A stretch of DNA of 64,000 nt from Chitinophagaceae bacterium (GCA_016722465.1 JADKJC010000005.1:177145-241144), one strand, 5' to 3'; positions 1-10,878 are shown, counted from the stretch's first letter. Numbers and translations: made by a program. The notes: a model not told the origin generated them from the sequence alone.

Positions 1-2165
1 AGTCCGCCAGCAAATAAATTTTCTTCAGGGGGTCGTGGGGGTCTGTTCATAATATCATCTTCCGCAGGCTCTGCAACAAGCGCCAGACCAGGCAAGCCGT
101 CTGTTACCAGGTTTATCCAGAGAATATGAATGGGAAGTAAAGGGATGGCAAGCCCTGCAATGCTTGCTACAAACATCGTTAGTATTTCACCAAGATTACA
201 TGACAGCACATACAAAATAAACTTCCGGATATTATCGTAAATCTTCCTGCCCTCTTTTACGGCTTTAACGATAGTTGTAAAATTATCATCAAGCAAAATC
301 ATATCTGCTGCTGCTTTCGATACATCCGTTCCTGTTATTCCCATTGCAATGCCAATATCTGATTGTTTTAAAGAAGGTGCATCATTAACCCCATCGCCCA
401 GCATTGCTACAAACTCTCCGTTGCCCTGTAAAGCTTTTACAATATTTAATTTTTGTTCAGGGGATACTCTTGCATACACAGCAGTATTTTCCACCAGCTG
501 CCCCAATGCCTCTTTAGACAGACCAGCCAGATCTGCACCGGTTTTTACACCCTGGTGACCGGCTTCTATCATACCCAAACTTACTGCAATAGCCGTAGCT
601 GTTAGTGCCTGGTCGCCGGTTATCATTACTGTTTTTATACCGGCCCCTTTGCATTGCTGAATAGCTGCGATCACCTCTTCCCTTGGTGGGTCTATCATAG
701 CAGCTATCCCTAAAAAATCAATCTCCTTTTCTATGGCAGTGTTTATTTCACCTGGATCGGTATCAAATATTTTGTATCCAAAAAACAATACCCTTAAGCC
801 AGCGGCAGCCCATTCTTTGTTCTTGTCAAGCCATCCCGGCACCGCTTCTTTATATTTCGAAGCCAGTACTTCAACAATCTTTAAAGGAGCGCCTTTCACA
901 AACAATATCCATGTATCACCACACTTATGCAGCGTACTCATCCGCATCCTTTGTGAATCAAAGGGCAGTTTTGCAACCAGCGGAAATTCTTTATCAGCCG
1001 TTTTTTTTGATAGCGCTTTATCCAACACAAAATCAACCAGGGCAGTTTCTGTAGAGTCTCCCAATATTCCTTCGTCAGCAAATTTCACTTCGTTACTCAA
1101 TAACATGGCATGCATCAATAAATGTTCCTTTCCCTGCTCAGCTTGCAATCTTTCCACCTTCATCACATTCTGTGTAAGGGTGCCTGTTTTATCACTGCAG
1201 ATATAGGTTACAGATCCAAGGGTTTCCACAGCCGGCAGCTTTCTTATCAATGCTTTTTGTTTTACCATGCTGGCAGCGCCCCTGGCCAATGCAATCGTAA
1301 TTACTGCTGGTAACGCTTCCGGCAATGCCGCCACTGCCAAAGCAAGGGCCGTAAGAAACATTAAAAAAACTGGCATACCCCGCCACAATCCAACTCCAAA
1401 AACCAGGAGGCAGATGACTATAACCACAATGGCCAGTTGCCTGCTGAATACAGCCAGCCTCTTTTGCAACGGTGTTTTTTGAACCCCTGCTTTTAATAAC
1501 CCCGCAATCTTTCCCAATTCTGTTTGCATGCCAATGGCCGTTACCACTGCCCTGGCAGAACCGTTACTCACATGTGTACCTTTAAAAACCATATTTAACT
1601 GGTCGCCTGGTACAAGATTGTGTGCATCAATAGCCTCAGTGATTTTTTCAATAGCATTACTTTCACCGGTAAGCGATGCTTCATCCGTTTTAAAAGAACT
1701 GATATGGATCAACCTTGCATCGGCTGGAACTACATCTCCTGTTACCAACAGGATCACATCCCCCGGCACCAGCTTTGCCGCCTCAATTCTGACAGGTTTA
1801 TTGTTGCGTACTACCAATGCAAATTGCGGTGCCATTTTTTGCAGGAGCCTTACAGATTTTTCTGCATTGTATTCCTGTGAATATCCCATCCAGGCATTTC
1901 CTGCAATGATGAACAGGATCACATAAGCATCCATGTGTTCACCCGAAACAAATGAAATAACTACTGCAATGAGCAGTATAATGATCATCACGTCGGTAAA
2001 CTGTGCCAGTAGTATCGACCACCTGCTTTTTTGTTTGGTTTCCGTCAGCACATTTTCTCCAAACTTCCGTTGCAATAAAGCAACAGATTCCTCTTTCAAA
2101 CCCGAATCGGAAGTGCTGAATTGTGCTGTTATCTGTGCGGTATTTAACTGGTAGTAGGTTTCCAT
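1..2165 (-). CDS. Cation-transporting P-type ATPase (P2-type, Ca2+-ATPase-like), 3' end outside window
   Basis: Membrane pump that couples ATP hydrolysis, through a phospho-aspartate, to cation export. About 721 codons are visible from the ATG at 2163-2165 and the frame runs off the left edge. An N-terminal cation-ATPase domain is followed by TM helices, the actuator motif TGES at residue 166, the phosphorylation motif DKTGTLT with the Asp near residue 325, an N-domain with VKGAP, then MITGD and [10 protein letters not shown] of the hinge region, and the start of the C-terminal TM bundle. The P2-type layout, a TM segment with PEALP before DKTGT and no N-terminal heavy-metal domain, suggests Ca2+ or Mn2+. 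The substrate is inferred, not shown. Confidence 0.9.
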   Translation of the reverse strand, partial: METYYQLNTAQITAQFSTSDSGLKEESVALLQRKFGENVLTETKQKSRWSILLAQFTDVMIIILLIAVVISFVSGEHMDAYVILFIIAGNAWMGYSQEYNAEKSVRLLQKMAPQFALVVRNNKPVRIEAAKLVPGDVILLVTGDVVPADARLIHISSFKTDEASLTGESNAIEKITEAIDAHNLVPGDQLNMVFKGTHVSNGSARAVVTAIGMQTELGKIAGLLKAGVQKTPLQKRLAVFSRQLAIVVIVICLLVFGVGLWRGMPVFLMFLTALALAVAALPEALPAVITIALARGAASMVKQKALIRKLPAVETLGSVTYICSDKTGTLTQNVMKVERLQAEQGKEHLLMHAMLLSNEVKFADEGILGDSTETALVDFVLDKALSKKTADKEFPLVAKLPFDSQRMRMSTLHKCGDTWILFVKGAPLKIVEVLASKYKEAVPGWLDKNKEWAAAGLRVLFFGYKIFDTDPGEINTAIEKEIDFLGIAAMIDPPREEVIAAIQQCKGAGIKTVMITGDQALTATAIAVSLGMIEAGHQGVKTGADLAGLSKEALGQLVENTAVYARVSPEQKLNIVKALQGNGEFVAMLGDGVNDAPSLKQSDIGIAMGITGTDVSKAAADMILLDDNFTTIVKAVKEGRKIYDNIRKFILYVLSCNLGEILTMFVASIAGLAIPLLPIHILWINLVTDGLPGLALVAEPAEDDIMNRPPRPPEENLFAGG

Positions 2166-2424
2166 TATTCTGTACACCTGAAAAAGATGCTTTTTTTACA
2201 GCTTACAGGTTCAGGTAAAGTTGTTTTTTTTACTCCCTAAACTATTACATAATGCTTTAAAAGAATTACATCATTCACAGTTTTTAAGAACAAATTAGTA
2301 CCCAAATACCGGGTTTGTAAGGAATAGGTATACAGTTAATTTCGGTTTGGTGCAAGTAAGTATGAAGAATAACGGTGTTAATTCATTTTCCCGGGTGGCT
2401 GTCCGGCATTTAAAAGGGGATTTA

Positions 2425-2598
2425 TTAATGCATTGCCTCGGCATCGTCTGCTTCGGCATCCATCTCTTTTGGTTTCCGGCTATCATCCCTATTGATTGTT
2501 TGTTCAAAGTCCCGCTCATCTTTCAGGTTCCGCAATATGAGAAATATTACCAGGATTGCCAATACAAGGCCAACAAGAATTATTACAGTCCAGTTCAT
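2425..2598 (-). CDS. Small single-pass membrane protein (57 aa)
   Basis: Begins MNWTVIIL and has one hydrophobic helix (about residues 3-23) followed by a charged tail rich in Asp, Glu, Lys and Arg. The start at 2598 was preferred over a longer reading because it places the helix at the N-terminus and has a purine stretch (TTTTAGGA) just upstream. Small inner-membrane proteins of this shape are common in Bacteroidota. No function is known to me. Confidence 0.55.
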   Translation of the reverse strand: MNWTVIILVGLVLAILVIFLILRNLKDERDFEQTINRDDSRKPKEMDAEADDAEAMH

Positions 2599-2750
2599 TC
2601 CTAAAAGTTTACAGCAAAATAACGCTGTAAAAAGCATTCCTGTGTTAAATTATTATTAGCAGGCATCCTGTTCTGAAAACTTAACATTGCAAAACCATCC
2701 GATATATTATTTTTACGTTAATTAATTATTATTAACCAACCAAAAAGAAT

Positions 2751-3041
2751 ATGGCAACCAGTACATCCAGCAACAAAAAACAAACTTCAGCAAAAGAAAT
2801 CCTCAGCAACCAGATTATTTCATTGTTACAGCCTGTAAAAGAAACCCTGAAAAAAGATTTAGGAGAAAAGAAGCTTGACAAGCGGATTAAAAAAGCAGCC
2901 AGGCTATTAGTGCACGGCATTAAACCAAGGGCTGCGGTAAAAAAGCCAGCGAAGAAAGCACCAGTTAAAAAAGCAGGCAAAAGGAAAAGCATACCTGTGG
3001 CGGTAAAAAAATCACCGGTTGTAAAACCAGCAAAATCATAA
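2751..3041 (+). CDS. Small Lys/Ala/Pro-rich basic protein, histone-H1-like tail (96 aa)
   Basis: The N-terminal half (residues 1-55) is a predicted helical region. The C-terminal 40 residues are KKPAKKAP-type repeats typical of bacterial H1-like, nucleic-acid-binding tails. Start ATG follows an AT-rich leader with an AAAAAGAAT stretch. It probably binds nucleic acid non-specifically, inferred from composition only. A second, unrelated basic-repeat protein lies in the cassette array at 56833-56985. Confidence 0.65.
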   Translation: MATSTSSNKKQTSAKEILSNQIISLLQPVKETLKKDLGEKKLDKRIKKAARLLVHGIKPRAAVKKPAKKAPVKKAGKRKSIPVAVKKSPVVKPAKS

Positions 3042-3289
3042 ACAAAAACCATTTTTTTGACATGTCGTTTACCCCTGCTTCATTAGTTTTACCTTTTGCA
3101 GCAGGAGTAAACTAAATCAGTTGCAACAACCGCCCTTCATACAGCATCGCAATAAATATTACTTTACTGATCTTTATACCACTCCAAACAGCGGCTTCTG
3201 CTTTCGTGTACTTTTCATCTGTATCTAACAGAAATAAAATGATAATTTAAAGACAACATTTACATAATATAGCCCTGCACAAATATTTC

Positions 3290-3297
3290 TACTTTTG
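3290..3297 (+). promoter_or_regulatory. Candidate Bacteroidota -7 box (TACTTTTG)
   Basis: TACTTTTG matches the TAnnTTTG -7 element of Bacteroidota promoters and lies about 115 nt upstream of the broken T9SS gene at 3411. I see no good -33 TTTG, so this is only a candidate. Nothing else was recognised in 3042-3410. Confidence 0.35.
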
Positions 3298-3410
3298 TAC
3301 TCTACCAATTAATAAACCGTTACAGGCTATAGTTTGAATACGACTGTAACAATTAACCATTATTCCCAGCGACTGCAATATATTATTTAATTTTTCAAGA
3401 CATTAAGCTT

Positions 3411-4495
3411 ATGAAAAAGTTACTCGCATTTTTCTACTACTTACCTGTATTAAATCTTATAGCCAGTTGATCGCAGATCCGGCAATTGGCCAGGTAAGCT
3501 TTACAAACATTTCCGGCAGCGTGATTCCCGACAGTTTACCGTTGGGTTATGTTGCACAATTAAACATTCCCATCAAGAACTTAAGCGTTTCCAATGATAT
3601 ACCTGCCGGAAGCTGTAAAATAAAAATCGGGCTCGGCAGTAAAATAATCCTGGAGCCAGGCTTTATCCTTAGCCTTGCAAATACCAGCCAGTACTTTGAC
3701 TGGACAGCAGAATTAAACAGCGGGCAGGTGCAGCTTACGGGTGAACTAAAATTTCCCCTGCCTGCCAATTTTTATGACACCGCTAAATTTAATATACAAG
3801 GTAATATACTGGACTATTCTACTGTTACTACCAACTTCCTCATAACCAATCACAATACACCGGTTATACTTTCTGATAACGACCCTGCCAATAATTCTTC
3901 ATTCAGGCCCTACAAAATAATACCACCGGTTCCAACTCCGGTAAATTTCAGCAGCGTACTTGCTGTAAAAAATAATTGTTCAGTTGATGTTTTATTCAGA
4001 ACAGAAAATGAGATAAATGTTACTCATTTTGATATTGAGATCAGTAAAGACGGCATTCACTTCATTAAGACCGGAGCAATTAACGCTGCACAGCTTACCA
4101 ATTATAAATTCAGTTTTCCAATTACTCCTGCTGTTTCATCACCGGTTTTATACCTCCGTATAAAATCAGTTGATTTGGATGGCAGTTATAAATACAGCAT
4201 CACTAAAACGCTGAATGCAGAGTGTAACAGTAAAGGCACTTTAGGTATATATCCAAATCCTGTAAAAGGTCTTGAATACATTACGGTGAGGTCATCGGGC
4301 GGGTTGTTAAACGGTAAATACCGGGCAACACTGTATGATATTACCGGCCGTTATATTTCAGGAAAGGAACTATCACTGGATAACCAGCAGCAATTCGCTT
4401 ACCCTCTGGGTAATATTTCTTCCGGACAATAGCTGTTGAAAATAATAAACCTGGCTGATGGACAGCATTCAATATTTGAAATACAAAAATTTTAA
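3411..4495 (+). pseudogene. Broken T9SS-secreted protein, paralogue of 5856-6995
   Basis: ATG at 3411 starts a signal peptide (MKKLLA) that is out of frame with the rest. One missing base around the T5 run near 3430 would join it to IFLLLTC and then the ADPAIGQVSF domain. The body (3467-4432) matches the intact protein at 5856-6995 throughout: IPAGSCKIKIG, FLITNHNT, EISKDG, and the T9SS type-A sorting domain with IYPNPV. A TAG at 4430-4432 stops it, but the frame continues with LLKIINLADGQ to a TAA at 4493-4495, so a Tyr codon has probably become a stop. Two lesions point to a pseudogene. A sequencing error could explain the first. Confidence 0.8.
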
Positions 4496-4574
4496 ACCCA
4501 ATAATACTTACATGAAAAAGGTAAGTATGCATACGATATTAAAATAAATTGGCCCCAGCCTATTCTTAATTTTT

Positions 4575-4610
4575 AAATAGGGTTTCAATATTCGTATTGA
4601 AACCCTATTT
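4575..4610. terminator. Perfect 16-bp inverted repeat with TTCG loop
   Basis: AAATAGGGTTTCAATA, loop TTCG, then its exact complement ending in CCCTATTT. Flanking A and T stretches suggest a bidirectional intrinsic terminator after the broken T9SS gene. The stem ends in A/T pairs on both sides. Confidence 0.75.
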
Positions 4611-4990
4611 CAATTTAGTAACAAAGAGAGCCCCCTTCAGCAAGCTTTTATTATCAGGCATATGTTTTGGCAATTCGATCGCTTCCGCTCACGGCTATAG
4701 AAATTTACTGAACACTTTTGAAAACCTGCAATTGCTTATTATACAACTGCCTGTTCGTCTTGTACTATCTTCACTTACCATGGTGTGATTGCCACTGTTT
4801 GAAGCGTCGTTAATGCAGTTGCTGATCTGCCAGAAGAAAAGGAGGAAAGAATATTAGTGTACCCAATTTTATTCTGAAGGGATTTACTATTGGATATCGC
4901 TTATAACTGGAGTAAAGTTATTAAAACCAATGCTGAAAAGATTTTTGCTGAAGATAGCTCAGCGAAATGCCTTACTGAACTTAAAACCGT
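4611..4990. other. 380-bp stretch without a recognisable gene
   Basis: Only short open frames are present. A stretch at about 4855-5010 reads on the + strand as a short protein-like peptide (NWSKVIKTNAEKIFAED) ending in a stop. It may be a gene remnant. I could not assign it. Confidence 0.4.
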
Positions 4991-5518
4991 TCACGCAAAT
5001 AAGTTGTGCCTATGAAGTTTGGTGATTTCAGATTCGTTGTAGATAAATCCATCTTTAATATTGCCCTCTTCTGTTAACCAGTCTCTGTAACCCCAAAAAG
5101 TATTAAAATGAGACCGGGCAACTTCAACACTTACCAGCGGGGAGCCGGGTAACCTTTTTAAAATAGAAAGTGCAGGGGATATCTTTTTTATAATAGCGGT
5201 AATTGACAGTTCATTCTCCAGTTGCTGAACAATCCTTGCGATCTCTCTTACATGCAGAAAGCGGCTTTCTGTTTTTATAATAAACAGTATTTTGTTACGG
5301 GTAGGTTCTGCAGGATTATAATGCTGGTATTTCTGAACGAGAGCCTGTATAATATCCAGGAAATTATTATTGGGTTCACCTGGACAATCAATGAACAGTT
5401 CATCACCATTAATAATACTGGAATGCTGATAGGCAACAATAGCATGCTCCACTACTTTTAATTTCAATATTAATTGCTCCCTCTCCTTCTCAAGCAGTTT
5501 TATCAGGGCATTATTCAT
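4991..5518 (-). CDS. Unknown protein, coiled-coil N-terminus and winged-helix-like domain (175 aa)
   Basis: Residues 1-30 form a charged helix (KLLEKEREQLILKLK) that looks like a coiled coil. Residues 70-130 contain FLHVREIARIV and ISPALSILKR, a pattern resembling a winged-helix or HARE-HTH-like fold. No signal peptide or TM segment, so probably cytoplasmic. A role in DNA binding is only a suggestion from the helix pattern. It stands alone with no co-oriented neighbour close by. Confidence 0.6.
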   Translation of the reverse strand: MNNALIKLLEKEREQLILKLKVVEHAIVAYQHSSIINGDELFIDCPGEPNNNFLDIIQALVQKYQHYNPAEPTRNKILFIIKTESRFLHVREIARIVQQLENELSITAIIKKISPALSILKRLPGSPLVSVEVARSHFNTFWGYRDWLTEEGNIKDGFIYNESEITKLHRHNLFA

Positions 5519-5782
5519 ACCAAAAAGGGTTGATTAGGCTGGTGATATCATCTGCCAGGTTTTGTTTTTTTATACAGCTATTTTTCTGCAATAAACAAAA
5601 ACCAGCTATGTTCAAAATTAATGTATCGGCACGTCTGCCTTTGTTATGAAATCATCACCAAATCATTAACAAAGCAATAGAAAAATGACTGGTACAATCT
5701 AAACTACACCGCAGCAATCAAAAAGTAAACAGGAAGAAAATGGGAAAGAAATATATTGCTGTTTAAGCACCATAAATAAAAA

Positions 5783-5812
5783 GGCATGCACAAGCTTTCG
5801 CTTATGCATGCC
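5783..5812 (-). terminator. Intrinsic terminator after the T9SS gene
   Basis: A 13-bp stem (GGCATGCACAAGC / GCTTATGCATGCC, one mismatch) around a TTTCG loop, followed on the minus strand by TTTTTA. It lies 44 nt downstream of the stop at 5856. Confidence 0.8.
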
Positions 5813-5855
5813 GTACTTTTTGCTCAACATCTCAAAGGGACAATTAAATTATTAT

Positions 5856-6995
5856 TTACAACTTTTCAAACTTTAATAAACCAATTTGAACGTTATCTGC
5901 AGTTGACATTTGTATCAGGTATTTACCTGCAGCAATGTTAACAAGCTCAAGCGGAAAATTCTGTACACCGGCAAGGCTCACATCTTTTACAAGAACCGTT
6001 TTGCCTGACATATCCATCATTTTCACTTTGTATTTACCATTGAAAGAACCTTGTGCAGCAGCGATCATCACTTTATCCACTCCCGAAGCCGGGCTTGGAT
6101 ACACACTCAATTTTACCGGCTGTACTTTACAAAGCCCATTGGTATTTTTTACATTGCTGTACAATATCTTTCCGTTTCTTTCAACAGATTTAATCCTTAC
6201 AAACAGTTTATCTACCTGCAGACCTGAAGGAATTTCAAATGATGCATTGTAAGACAAATTGCCTGCTGCACTCAGCGAAGCAACTTTTTCAAAAGATGCA
6301 CCATCTTTGCTTATTTCCACTTCATATTTTACCAGGTTGATTTCCCTGTCAGTAGAAAAAGAAACGTTCAAAGAACATCCTTCCTTTACCACATCAGTGA
6401 TAGTGGTTACAGAAACCGGCGCCTGCCTGTTGGTAACCGTATACTGAAGAAAAGATGAATTATTGGTACCATCTTCATCAGACAATACTGTAAAAGTGTT
6501 GTGATTGGTAATTAGGAAATTAGCAGTGATGGTTGATTTGCCAACTACGGTGCCTTTAACTTTTAAAGCCACCTCCACATTCGTAATATTGGCTGGCAAT
6601 GCTTCGATCAATTCGCCGGTTATCTGTAACTGTCCGCTGTTCATGGATGATGACCATTGAAAATAGCTGTTCATTGCAGTTGCATTCAGATCGAATGAAG
6701 GATCAAGTACCAGCTTAGAACCAAAACCAATTTTGATTTTGCAACTACCAGCAGGCAATGCCTGGCCATGGCTGTTGTTCAGCACTGGTATCTTTAACTT
6801 AACCAGCTCATTAGGCTGTATGTAAGCTTCATCCAACTGGAAACCTGCCATGTCAGTAAAGCTGATGGTTCCAAGCTTTGGATCAGCCATTACTGCCCTA
6901 CCCTGCTGCGCCATTCCGTGCAAAGAACAAAACAGCACGGAAGATGCCAACAAACTCCTGGTAAGCAGTTGTTTGATTTTTGAATTTGATTTCAT
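5856..6995 (-). CDS. Secreted protein with T9SS type-A sorting domain (379 aa)
   Basis: Signal peptide at residues 1-29, cut near HGMAQQ. Residues 37-190 form a beta-rich domain with ADPKLGTISFT, LPAGSCKIKIGFGSK and FLITNHNT that recurs in the gene at 3411 and in the C-terminal half of 7063-9943. A second beta domain (about 200-285) contains VSFSTDREINLVKYEVEISK. The last 80 residues are a T9SS sorting domain (LSVYPSPASG ... GKYLIQM). Exported and probably surface-anchored. The ligand is unknown. This is the intact member of a local paralogue family. Confidence 0.85.
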   Translation of the reverse strand: MKSNSKIKQLLTRSLLASSVLFCSLHGMAQQGRAVMADPKLGTISFTDMAGFQLDEAYIQPNELVKLKIPVLNNSHGQALPAGSCKIKIGFGSKLVLDPSFDLNATAMNSYFQWSSSMNSGQLQITGELIEALPANITNVEVALKVKGTVVGKSTITANFLITNHNTFTVLSDEDGTNNSSFLQYTVTNRQAPVSVTTITDVVKEGCSLNVSFSTDREINLVKYEVEISKDGASFEKVASLSAAGNLSYNASFEIPSGLQVDKLFVRIKSVERNGKILYSNVKNTNGLCKVQPVKLSVYPSPASGVDKVMIAAAQGSFNGKYKVKMMDMSGKTVLVKDVSLAGVQNFPLELVNIAAGKYLIQMSTADNVQIGLLKFEKL

Positions 6996-7062
6996 GTTAT
7001 TTAATTTATTTTTTGAAAAATAACCAAAGGGATTTTTAAGGTCCCTTTGGTATTCATATCAA

Positions 7063-8409
7063 TTACTCAGCAGTAAACACGATTGAATTCAGGTTGTTAT
7101 TCAAAATCACTTCACCGTTTGCTCTCCTTAACCTTGCACTCAATGGGAATATAGAGATATCGGATGTGTTCCTTGTAAGGGTAACAGCCACTCTTACCAA
7201 TTGATTACAAAGCAATGTACCCGGGTTAGCTGGTACCAATGGATCAGTAAGGATGATTGAAACAAATGCAGGATCGCTGTTGTCAATTTTCCACCTTGTA
7301 TTATCCAATGCATAAGTAGTAGCACCAACTACAGTAGAAAACAGGGTTGGGTTGAAGTTGATGGTAAAACCTGCTACTTTAGTAATCCTTAGCGTATCGC
7401 CCACAGCAGAGTTACCATTAATTTCAGCAATGTTGTACACGATCGTCTGGGTTACACCTGGAGTAGTGAACAGGTTTCCTGTGTAGTCTGAACCCAAAGT
7501 GATATCAGGTATACCGCCTGTAGGCTGTGTAATTACAACTGAAGGAGTTGTAGCAGTACAGCCATTGTTATCAGTAACTGTTACTGTATAGGTTCCAGCA
7601 GAAAGGTTGGTAAATATACCGTTGAGTGCACCAGTTGTATTAACTGTAGGACCGGCAATGGTATAAGTGTAAGGAGCAGTACCACCTGAACCACTTATAG
7701 TGATAGTTCCGTCAGTTGCATTAAAGCAGTTATTGTTTGTGCTGCTGATGCTTGCACCAGGAATAGTTAATACAGTTGGTTGAGTAATGATTACTGTATT
7801 TACAGAACTACAACTAGAAAGAGGAGCATCGCTTGGAGCAGATGCAGTGATAGTGTATGTACCTGGAGCCAGGTTAGAAAGTGTATAGTTATTTACACCA
7901 GATGCGATGTTCTGAGTATTGGTATATCCTGAAGGACCTGTTGTTGTAACAGTTGTACCAGAAGTTACCGTTACATTGATAATACCATTTCCTGCACCAT
8001 TACAGGTTACATTAACCTGTGTGTTGCTGAGGGTGATTGGGAAGGTATACTGTAAAGTTGCACTGTTGTTATTCAAATCATCATCAGCTAATGTCTGTAA
8101 TGCGTTAGTGATTACAATGTTTGAAACCACATTAGACCTACATGCTGAATCACCTTTTACCCTGAAGGTAGCGATGCCGTTAAAGTCGGCAGGAATAGGT
8201 GTAGTTAATGATTGTGTACCAGTGATGATAACATTACCACCAACAACAGCAGAAGTCCATGTGAAATAGGTGCTCAATGGAGCAGAAGCCAATACAAAAC
8301 CTGGAGCAAGTACCAGTTTCTTACCAAGGTTAATGGTAAAGTTGATAGTACCGGCTGGAACAGGGTTAGCCTGGTTTAAGTTAAAGAATGGAATATTGAT
8401 ATCATACAA
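7063..8409 (-). CDS. Downstream part of a frameshifted SprB-repeat surface protein
   Basis: This frame continues the gene at 8402-9943. At about 8402-8412 the upstream frame ends in APSTAFV and this one goes on with YDINIPFF. The same fold (IPAGS..INLGKKLVLAPGF, then an LADDD..NNNSATLQYT segment) is uninterrupted in the paralogue 5856-6995, so one base is missing and the true product is about 960 aa. It contains the ADP-x-GxxxFT-type domain, then SprB-like repeats (CNGAGNGIINVTV; CFNATDGTITISGSGG ... TVTVTDNNGC), then a beta domain. No T9SS domain is visible at its end, which reads LNNNLNSIVFTAE. Its own start would be a TTG and is not credible as an independent gene. Confidence 0.7.
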   Translation of the reverse strand: MYDINIPFFNLNQANPVPAGTINFTINLGKKLVLAPGFVLASAPLSTYFTWTSAVVGGNVIITGTQSLTTPIPADFNGIATFRVKGDSACRSNVVSNIVITNALQTLADDDLNNNSATLQYTFPITLSNTQVNVTCNGAGNGIINVTVTSGTTVTTTGPSGYTNTQNIASGVNNYTLSNLAPGTYTITASAPSDAPLSSCSSVNTVIITQPTVLTIPGASISSTNNNCFNATDGTITISGSGGTAPYTYTIAGPTVNTTGALNGIFTNLSAGTYTVTVTDNNGCTATTPSVVITQPTGGIPDITLGSDYTGNLFTTPGVTQTIVYNIAEINGNSAVGDTLRITKVAGFTINFNPTLFSTVVGATTYALDNTRWKIDNSDPAFVSIILTDPLVPANPGTLLCNQLVRVAVTLTRNTSDISIFPLSARLRRANGEVILNNNLNSIVFTAE

Positions 8410-9943
8410 AAGCAGTTGAAGGAGCTAACTGCAAAGTGTTGGCATTTTGTACACCACCACCTGTAGTAGTAAAGTACATACCACCTACAGCAGGATCAGC
8501 AGTAGCGATACCTGGGTTTGCCAGATTAACAGCTGCAGTTGCTGCAGAAGCACAACCGTTAGCATCAGTAACAGTGAATGTGTAGCTGCCTGCTAATAAA
8601 CTGGAGAATACACCAGAAGCAGCACCGCTTGCATTGATTGTAGTACCAGTAGTAGTTACATATGCATAAGCTCCTGTACCACCTGTAGCATTTACAGTGA
8701 TAGCACCTGTACCACCTGGAAGAGCGATTGGAGTACTAACAGCAGCAGTAGCTGAAACAGCTGCTGGCTGAGAAACGGTAACTGAAGTAGAAACTGAACA
8801 ACCTGGGTTGCTAACTTCCCTTGCAGTAACTGTATAAGTTCCGGCAACAACAGCAGTAAACACGTTGCTTGACTGGTAAGCACCAGCGCCAAGCCTGTAT
8901 TCAACACCAGCACCAGTTAAACCAACCGGAGTTGCAGTGATTGTAGTTGTACCACCATTACATAAAATTGTTCCTGCAGCAGCAGATACTGAAGTAAGGA
9001 TACATGCAGCTGGATCATTAATTGTAACAGAAGTAGTTCCTGTACAACCATTGGCGTCAGTTACTGTAAAGCTGTAGGTACCAGCAGTGCGGTTAAATGT
9101 ACCTGTTCCGGTATAAGGAGAAGTGCCGCCTGTAGCGTTGATTGTAATAACACCAGTACCGCCAACAGTTGGGATAGGAGTTGTAACAGAACCAGCAGCA
9201 GCAACAGCAGTTGGCTGAGATACTGTTATTGAACCAGTAGCAGAGCAAGCAGTATTAGCTGCTTCCCTTACAGTATATGTATAAGCTCCTGCAGCTACGC
9301 CTGTAAATGCGCCGCTTGACTGGAAGGCACCACCAATACTGTATTCCAATGTACTTGTAGCACCACTTGTAGCAGCACTAACAGTTAAAGTAGTTGTACC
9401 ACCATTACATGCAATAATACCTGGTGTAGCATTTGCACCTGTAATATTACAAGCTGCGCCGGCTACTACCTGAAACCCTGCAGTAGCAGCATCATCAGCA
9501 GTATTATTACCAGCAAGTGAACCAGGAGCTGTACAGTTTGTTCTGAAAGTTGTTTGTCCTGAAATTACACCTGTAGTTGCTGTAGCTCCACCAAGTAAAG
9601 CAATGGTGAAAGTTGAAGCTCCACCAACGGGAATGGCTGTACCACTGTTACAAATGTTAACAGTTTGAGCATTCAGAGAAGTGAATGTGTATCCCGAAAT
9701 CGTTTGGGGAGCAGGGATGCTGATTGATGTGGGAACAGTTACCTGCACCTGCAGCCTTCCTGCCGGGATAGTAGAAGTTGGGCCAGTGTTATTTAAAGTA
9801 ATCTGTAGTGTACCAGACCCGTTTATGATAACATCGCCTGAATTAAGCGTAAGCATATTCAGGGACACATTTGCCTGTGCAGCAACTTCCTGATTCAGGA
9901 AAGCGCCCACAAACAAAAGCATAATTAATTTAATAAGTTTCAT
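8402..9943 (-). CDS. N-terminal part of a frameshifted SprB-repeat surface protein (513 aa)
   Basis: Signal peptide at residues 1-22 (MKLIKLIMLLFVGAFLNQEV). An N-terminal domain begins NVSLNMLTLNSG and recurs as stand-alone proteins at 19615 and 20157. Two or more SprB-like repeats follow (CNGGTTTLTVSAATSG ... YTVREAAN; then SYTFTVTDANGC). SprB repeats are typical of large T9SS-exported adhesins used in surface attachment or gliding. The frame stops at 8402, where a one-base deletion appears to separate it from 7063-8409. Probably one gene if the frameshift is an error or is corrected. Confidence 0.75.
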   Translation of the reverse strand: MKLIKLIMLLFVGAFLNQEVAAQANVSLNMLTLNSGDVIINGSGTLQITLNNTGPTSTIPAGRLQVQVTVPTSISIPAPQTISGYTFTSLNAQTVNICNSGTAIPVGGASTFTIALLGGATATTGVISGQTTFRTNCTAPGSLAGNNTADDAATAGFQVVAGAACNITGANATPGIIACNGGTTTLTVSAATSGATSTLEYSIGGAFQSSGAFTGVAAGAYTYTVREAANTACSATGSITVSQPTAVAAAGSVTTPIPTVGGTGVITINATGGTSPYTGTGTFNRTAGTYSFTVTDANGCTGTTSVTINDPAACILTSVSAAAGTILCNGGTTTITATPVGLTGAGVEYRLGAGAYQSSNVFTAVVAGTYTVTAREVSNPGCSVSTSVTVSQPAAVSATAAVSTPIALPGGTGAITVNATGGTGAYAYVTTTGTTINASGAASGVFSSLLAGSYTFTVTDANGCASAATAAVNLANPGIATADPAVGGMYFTTTGGGVQNANTLQLAPSTAFV

Positions 9944-9982
9944 ATTTTCTAAGTTTTAATATTTTTTCCGGTTAATATTTTT

Positions 9983-10783
9983 TTAGTTAGTACCAAAAGC
10001 CTGGAGAGCACCATTGTTAAGCGGTGTTGCATCCAAACCACCACTAAGTGTTACACCAAGGCTCTGGCTTGTGCCATTAGGCGTTGTGTTAGGACGTGTA
10101 ACATTGAAGCCAAGCTGTACAAAACCGAATTTAGGTATTACAACACCTGGTTTTGAAGTAGCGATTATGCTAACGCCATCATCTTTAAATAACCAGTCAC
10201 CATTAGTATAAGCGCCTTCAGCATTTGAACCGTTTGTGCCAGACTGGTTAGTGCCAGTAAGCGTTAAACCAGGCACTGTAACTGTGTATCCTGAAAGTTT
10301 GGCTATAGAAATAACAATAGCGCCACTTGAAGCACCACCACCATTTTCAAGAACAAAAATGCCAATACCCTTTGTTTGGAGTGAATTGAACAGGTTACCA
10401 GTGATAAGAACACCTGGAGACAGGTCAACACCAGCATTCAGATTGTTAGCATCAGTTACCACAGCACCATCACCGCCAGTATTTGGCCTGTAGTCAGGGG
10501 CAGTAAAGCTCCATGCATTAGTAAGCAGGCTGCAGGTATTTACTGAATCGATTGCATAAGCAGCAGCAGCAGGGTTTGTAAATAATTTGTTACGTGTATT
10601 CAAATCTTCATAAGCCAGCGACTTAGATGCATTGTAAGGAGCAGTCCATGTACTGGTGAAATCACCGGCAATGATATTGTTCCTGAATACTGCCGAATCC
10701 TCATCAAAGTTTACCAACGTATTGGCGTCACCAACCAATACACCTCTCCAGTTGTTCATGAAAATACTGTTGTAGATTTTCAT
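9983..10783 (-). CDS. Downstream part of a frameshifted secreted beta-helix-like protein
   Basis: This frame is open upstream of the ATG at 10783 to about 10910 and there continues the protein at 10879-11817 (TSSAFYNITQIGAFRC). Content: MKIYNSIFMNNWRGVLVGD, then AYEDLNTRNKLFTNP and a C-terminal beta-rich half ending in FGFVQLGFNVTRPNT. The family is a surface or outer-membrane-associated protein of Bacteroidota of roughly 600 aa. Function unknown. Confidence 0.65.
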   Translation of the reverse strand: MKIYNSIFMNNWRGVLVGDANTLVNFDEDSAVFRNNIIAGDFTSTWTAPYNASKSLAYEDLNTRNKLFTNPAAAAYAIDSVNTCSLLTNAWSFTAPDYRPNTGGDGAVVTDANNLNAGVDLSPGVLITGNLFNSLQTKGIGIFVLENGGGASSGAIVISIAKLSGYTVTVPGLTLTGTNQSGTNGSNAEGAYTNGDWLFKDDGVSIIATSKPGVVIPKFGFVQLGFNVTRPNTTPNGTSQSLGVTLSGGLDATPLNNGALQAFGTN

Positions 10784-10878
10784 GTCAGTATTTCTCCTGA
10801 AACGTGCACCTCTTCTAAAGCCGTCAGCAGTTGGCTGAACACCTGTAGCAGCAGTATTACTTGCACACCTGAAGGCAC

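Noticed and set aside
733..1926. Plus-strand open frames in 349-2154
   Set aside because: They are antisense to a continuous P-type ATPase with all its motifs.
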